NCBI GenBank assembly: GCA_028554795.2
Contig: CM068827.1
Location: forward strand, 140,615,751 to 140,679,750
Reading direction: 5' to 3'
Source of the DNA: Sinohyriopsis cumingii
Lineage: Eukaryota; Mollusca; Bivalvia; Unionida; Unionidae
Length of the DNA: 64,000 bases
A program made the translations under genes and the position numbers. Each line of letters starts with the position of its first letter. Position 1 is the first letter of the stretch. Below are positions 43,101-49,100 of this stretch, piece by piece. A model generated the notes under the pieces. That model saw nothing but the letters and a program-made list of their open reading frames with translations, was not told where the DNA came from and ran no database searches.

Positions 43101-46100
43101 CATGAGAAGGACCACTGAACTAGGCATCATGAGAAGGACCACTGAACTAGGCATCATGAGAAGGACCACTGAACTAGACATCATGAGAAGGACCACTGAA
43201 CAAGACATCATGAGAAGGACCACTGAACCAGACATCATGAGAAGGACCAATGAACTAGACATCATGAGAAGGACCAATTAACTAGACATCATGAGAAGGA
43301 CCAATTAACTAGACATCATAAGACATCTTATATCACTGATAATAATTAATAATAATTAAACAGTATCTATTCTGGCATTTTCCCAGTTGAACTGAAACAA
43401 GGCACAGTAACCCAAATAAATAAATAAAAAAGGCCCTATGTTGGACACAGGAAACTGCAGGCCTACTTCTGTTCCACTTACATTATCAAATATCTTTGAG
43501 AAACTGCCAGCTACGCAAGCGTATGATTATTTCAAAAACATTCTCATTCTTTCATTTGAAGCAAGTAATAGTTCATGCAAAAGTCTTTCATGCTGAACAG
43601 CTTTAACAAAACTCAGATTGTTTGCTGGCTGCAAGAAATCAATAATGAGAACCTAATATGCCTGTCTTGTCTAGACTAGGCTGGTTTTAAATTTAGTCAA
43701 TCTGGTTACCCAAGTTACAATGCTATACATTTGATACAAATACCTTAAACTGGTTCTCATTCTATATCTGTATCAGGAGGTTAAACTAATTGTGGTTGGA
43801 ATGCCTATCCATTCCAGTTATTTACTACTAGATACAATAAAGGGAAACTACCCCAAGAGTCAGTCTGAAAGAATAAACAAGATCAAAAGTACCTTGCCTA
43901 CCAGTAGTTCTAGATGCTCTTTTTGACACATTTAGTTTTCTTTCCATGAAATGAAATGACTTCAAATAGACCAAGAATAAACTTTCAAATGGCAATACTT
44001 GCAAGCAAACATATAAACTGTAATATGCCTTAATGTGCGTTAACTATTTCATGAAAATCATGGCCTTAATCATACAGTTGACCTCACATGCCCACGTGAA
44101 ATTTCCAAAACCCAATACGATTTTCATTTAGTTTTAGCTCTTATGGAACAATGGTTTTTACTTGTATGTAAACAAATGAACCTACAACAGTACGACAGAC
44201 AGCACATTTTTTGCCAACCAAGTGTTTTAACTCATTCAGCCCCAGAGGTTTTTGTCGTTTTTGCCAGAAATGTGCGTAGGAAAGACATTTGGGGGGCTAT
44301 TTCTGAATACATCGTAATACATTGGCTTTCAACAGATTTTCCATATGACTAAAGCCTAGTTGTATTAGAAACATCCTTTTTCATTGGTTATTTTGCTTGC
44401 ACATGAGCAGAAGGGTAAAAGTTGGAGTTCTTTTTTTTTTTGTTTGCTTAATGGACCCATCATTTTCGTATGTAGACCACAATTTATTCCAAATGCCCAC
44501 CTTATCCTAGTTTTTGCAAAGAATCACCTCTCTGTTTGCAGTTAAGACCGATATGCCTTAAATCTGAGGCCAAAAGGTCTAAAATCCAGACACAAAATCG
44601 CATTCCGACCTCGAGCGAATTTTGGGTGCAAAAAAAAAAAGGGTCCAAAAAGTGAGGTTTTTCCCTCTGTATTTTGTAGTGCAACTAGAACTTCCAGATT
44701 ATTTGTTATCATTTTAAAGCTATATCTGTCTGCTTTTATTTAATACCATCCACGCTGGTGTATCTTAAATGACCTTGATGCCGCAGAGCTTGGAAGTAGG
44801 GTACAGCCTCATCAGGCCTACAGACGGGATCGGGGCCGAATCGGTTAATAGTCATTTATAAACTTAACTGAAATTAGTGTGTAGAAATCACTTTTCTGAA
44901 CTGAGCGAGTGACCTTGACCATTCACCTACAAAATCAATTGACTTCTTCCTGGCAAAAATTGTAAGCCATCAACAAAGTTTGATCTCAGGCTGTGAGCAG
45001 TGGGAAAACTGTAACCAACCCGCTGGTCCAATGCCACCTAATATCATGACTGGCATAAAAATGAACAACCAGTCCATCTTTTTCAGCTGGAATTTTAGGT
45101 ACATCGAATAAATTGTACAAAATGTACATTTTATTCCTTTTTAAAGAAATAACCATGTGAAAAACTAATAATAGCCTTTTTTTTCTGATCACCAGGGCAT
45201 TCACAGAGGCAATTCCTGTGGAAAAACTCTTCTGCACCTATATGTATGATGACGACACATGCCAATTCCCAATATCAACATGCGGAGCTATTTGAAAATG
45301 CCTCAAAGTATCCACAAGCTTTTAAGAATAAAAGAAAACAACTCTGGGGGTAAAAATGTTATTCAACATAAATACAACATTAACAATTGAATTAAAAAAA
45401 ATAGCTGGATTACAGAATTCCTTTGGATTAACGATGATCCCCTTAACAACAAGATCTACTTACTACAAACCATATCAATAAAAAAACAAAGTAAACAAAT
45501 AAACTTTTACCAACACTATCCTGATGGCACAGCTAGAGCTGTGCTAATAGTATTTACTGTGTTAATTAGATCAAATATTAATAGCAATTAATAGAGTGGA
45601 TAGTGTACATGTATGTTAAGGTAAATATTCTATTTCTTAATACAGTACATGCATAATTCAATACCAAAACTACCTAGCTATTTCAGCAGTTTGCCAGTTT
45701 ATTCAAGTTTCTGTCTGGACAAGTTTCATTGTACTGTATTTATTCAGTTCTTATCTATGGCTCCGTACCCCTGGGGCCAGGACATCTGAATTTAAATTTA
45801 TACAGTCAAGTTGTCTGACACTTAGGTCCAGTGTTTTATTAATGTCACACCAAACACATAATAAATTGTGCTTCAAAATAAAAAATAGGCCAATTTGGTT
45901 ACAATGGGAAATGTATTTTCCTGACCCCCCTGTTTCATTTCTCATTTCTGCATATATCTTCCTTTACAGAGTTCAATATAGCTGCTTTGATTTAACTGAA
46001 ACTGAAACCACCAGACTGTTTTGAGAGACGTAGCTAGGTACAAATGTCAAAAACATAGTTCTCAGGCTAAAGTAATTATCAGCTATATGCACAGGATCTG

Positions 46101-49100
46101 GAAAATGGCTATGATTGATACAACTGTAGAAGACAAAATAATGCACCTCGATGTAGTGAAAGAGTGTCTGAGATGTGGTTGTACCACTTAATCCATCCAT
46201 GCACAAAAGTTAACATGCTTTTGATGACAAACATCGCTAATTTCATTTTAAAATGGGACAGTCTGTAGCACTCCACGTGAATAAGACTGTCTTACCTTTT
46301 TGATGCTGTATCCTTTAGCCAAACCTTTGTGACATACATCTCTGAGCCACGTGGATTTCTGAACTTGACCAAAACCATCCTTAACCAACAGGCTGATGTA
46401 CAGTGTACATGAACATATACAGTGTCTACAGTACACTCCTCCCACTCTCTAATCAAGTGCTCTTTGTGACCAGACATTTTATCATCTCAACTTGCACTTT
46501 GATCAATAACAACAAGGCCTGAGAAGCTGAGTAATTATTGGTTCAATCCAATTTTCAAGGCCTATAACGTGATATACTACCCCACAGAGTGCCTAAAAGT
46601 TGAGGTACATGTACACACATCATCTACATACGCAAGAACAGAACATATATAATTTCCATGTGCATCAACGCATAATTAGATGTTTGATAATGATAATTTT
46701 GTAATCAGTTTAAAAATGAGTATGAAACAAACTACATATTTAAAATTACACAAACAGTTTTGTTTCTCACAGCAATGTTTAAAAATTATGAGCTGTATAT
46801 TTAATCAATTCAGTCACTTGTCACATTAAATGAGATACTATACTGAAAAGAACAGTTAAAAATCAAAGTGTTCCCCATATACAGTTAGGCTGAATGGATC
46901 AATTGCTAAATAACATAGCCAATAATGACAGGTGTAAAACTAATTATCAGTAAATTTATTAATTTATTCAAAGCTACAAAGTAATTGGATGCAATTACTG
47001 TCCTAGTATCATTAGCTGAAAGAGAATGGAAGAACTGATTGTAAATGTTAAAAACCTATGATCTGCAAACCAATTTCTTTTTCCTCTTTTAGTATTTTTT
47101 TTTAATGAAAGGGGCTTGCAGTGATAGTGTTGTCATTGGTTACTTGTACATCCAAGATTTCTTGATCCAAAATACTCTGCACAGTACCCATTAAAATTTT
47201 TATTAAAAAACCCACTTTGATAATATACACACAATAATGCCTCATGATATTGAAAGATGATTCTACATGTGGGCCAAGAAAATTCCGCAAAGACATGACT
47301 ATCTTTGATAGACATAGGTGTTTGGCAACAATTCCCACCAGTGATCTGTATGTTGTCCCTCCTTAAATTCATTCTGGAAGTTAATCAGTTTTGAGTTATA
47401 TAACTTCGATGGTTCAATTCCTTGTCCTATTTTGCATGTCAGCCGCTACTGTAAAGCTCTTTATGGCACAAAAGCAAAATGCTAGTCCTGGCTTCAGTTT
47501 TCATACAGACTGACCAATTATGTTCCCATCGACTTTGCATTCAAGCTATTTTCATTGCCGCACATTTTTCAAATGGTTATTCAATCTCGTATCCCACTCG
47601 AAAATTTGAATCGCCATGTTAGCAAGCATGCTCATTCCCATCAGTTTCTGTTATGCAATGGTTTATTGGGCAAGTACAAAATTTTGACCAATCAGAAAGC
47701 TCTTTACAGCAATCATCTTTTAAATAATAAACAGAACAGATACTTATTAGAAAGCTCATTGCGGAATGGGACTGGATAGAGCATCATTTAAACAAAAAAG
47801 TTTTGGAGACGATATTAAAAAAAAAGAGTCTGTATCAAGGAAAATCAGATTCAGGTCAGGAGAAAAGCAAAATTCTGACTTAAAACGGAAAACAAGAAAT
47901 CTTCTTTGAGGGCAGTTAAATCCAGTTCAGTTAAACAAAAATACTACTACAACAACAACAAAATTTTAAAAAGAAATATAACAAGGAAAGATGTGGAAAG
48001 AAGTTACTGTGCCCAAAATAAACAATAAAATTTCAAATATCAGAAACAGGAAATATAAATGCTACTGAAAATCATTCAAACTGTACAAGAAACAAAAAAT
48101 AAATTTTATTATATCTTTTTGATATTTTTTATTGAAATGTCAGTGATATTACAATCACAAAATATCACTATATTTTCAAAATTTTTGACAAACTCTGTAA
48201 AATTTCAATCACAAATTCCCACTGATATTTTCAGAAATGCTGGCAGAGTCAGTGTAATTTCAATTACAAACTTTCACTGATATTTTCAGAAACTCTGGTA
48301 AAATCTACTAAAACACCATAATTTTAGTGAAAAAGGACATTTGAGTAACTGTAAAAAAATGTTCACTGTGATTTTGCCGAAATTTCAGGCACATTTTCAC
48401 TAGGGTATGATTTTTGTACAGCATATTTTAATAGGACGCCAAAAATATTATTTTTCAGAGTAAACATCAGATCAAGCCCAAAATCCACCTTGCACCAAAT
48501 TTTGTCCAAAGATTCATCTATGCTTGTACTACCAGATATTAATTTTCTGATCATGTTTACATTTTCTCTCATTTTTTGGTCATGTCTTTGTCTGATTTTA
48601 AACATCTGTGGAAATAAATTAAAGAAAACTGACATGCATGTGTTTCTTCAAATTAATGAGTATATTCATCCTTCCACATCAGTTACACTGACATATACAT
48701 GTACTCTAACTCCCACCGATATTTCTATTTGAATCGGATAATTTAGGTTATTACTTCTTCAGAGTATTTTCCATGATGCTGTAACACTTGAGCCTGCTTT
48801 CCATATGGAAACAAGTGCTTACGGATTAAAGTTGCAACTTTATTCCACATGGAAAATTCACTTGCTGTGAAGTACATGTACTTGTGAAATTGATATGGAA
48901 TAAATTGTCTGATTCAATAAGTTTTTCAGTCCATATCTCTTCCATATGGATTCCTGAAGTATTCCATACGGAATCCATGAGAAATTTCTGGACGGGTGCA
49001 TAACTTTAAACAGTTTGTGTAGTGACCACTAAAATTCAAACACCGACTGAACCCAGTTGAACAGGTTAAATATTAGACAAATTATTATCGAAGTTTCACC

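Noticed and set aside
43008-43281. Open frames with MRRTTELDI or LLMMSSSVV repeats
   Set aside because: Artefact of the 27-bp array.
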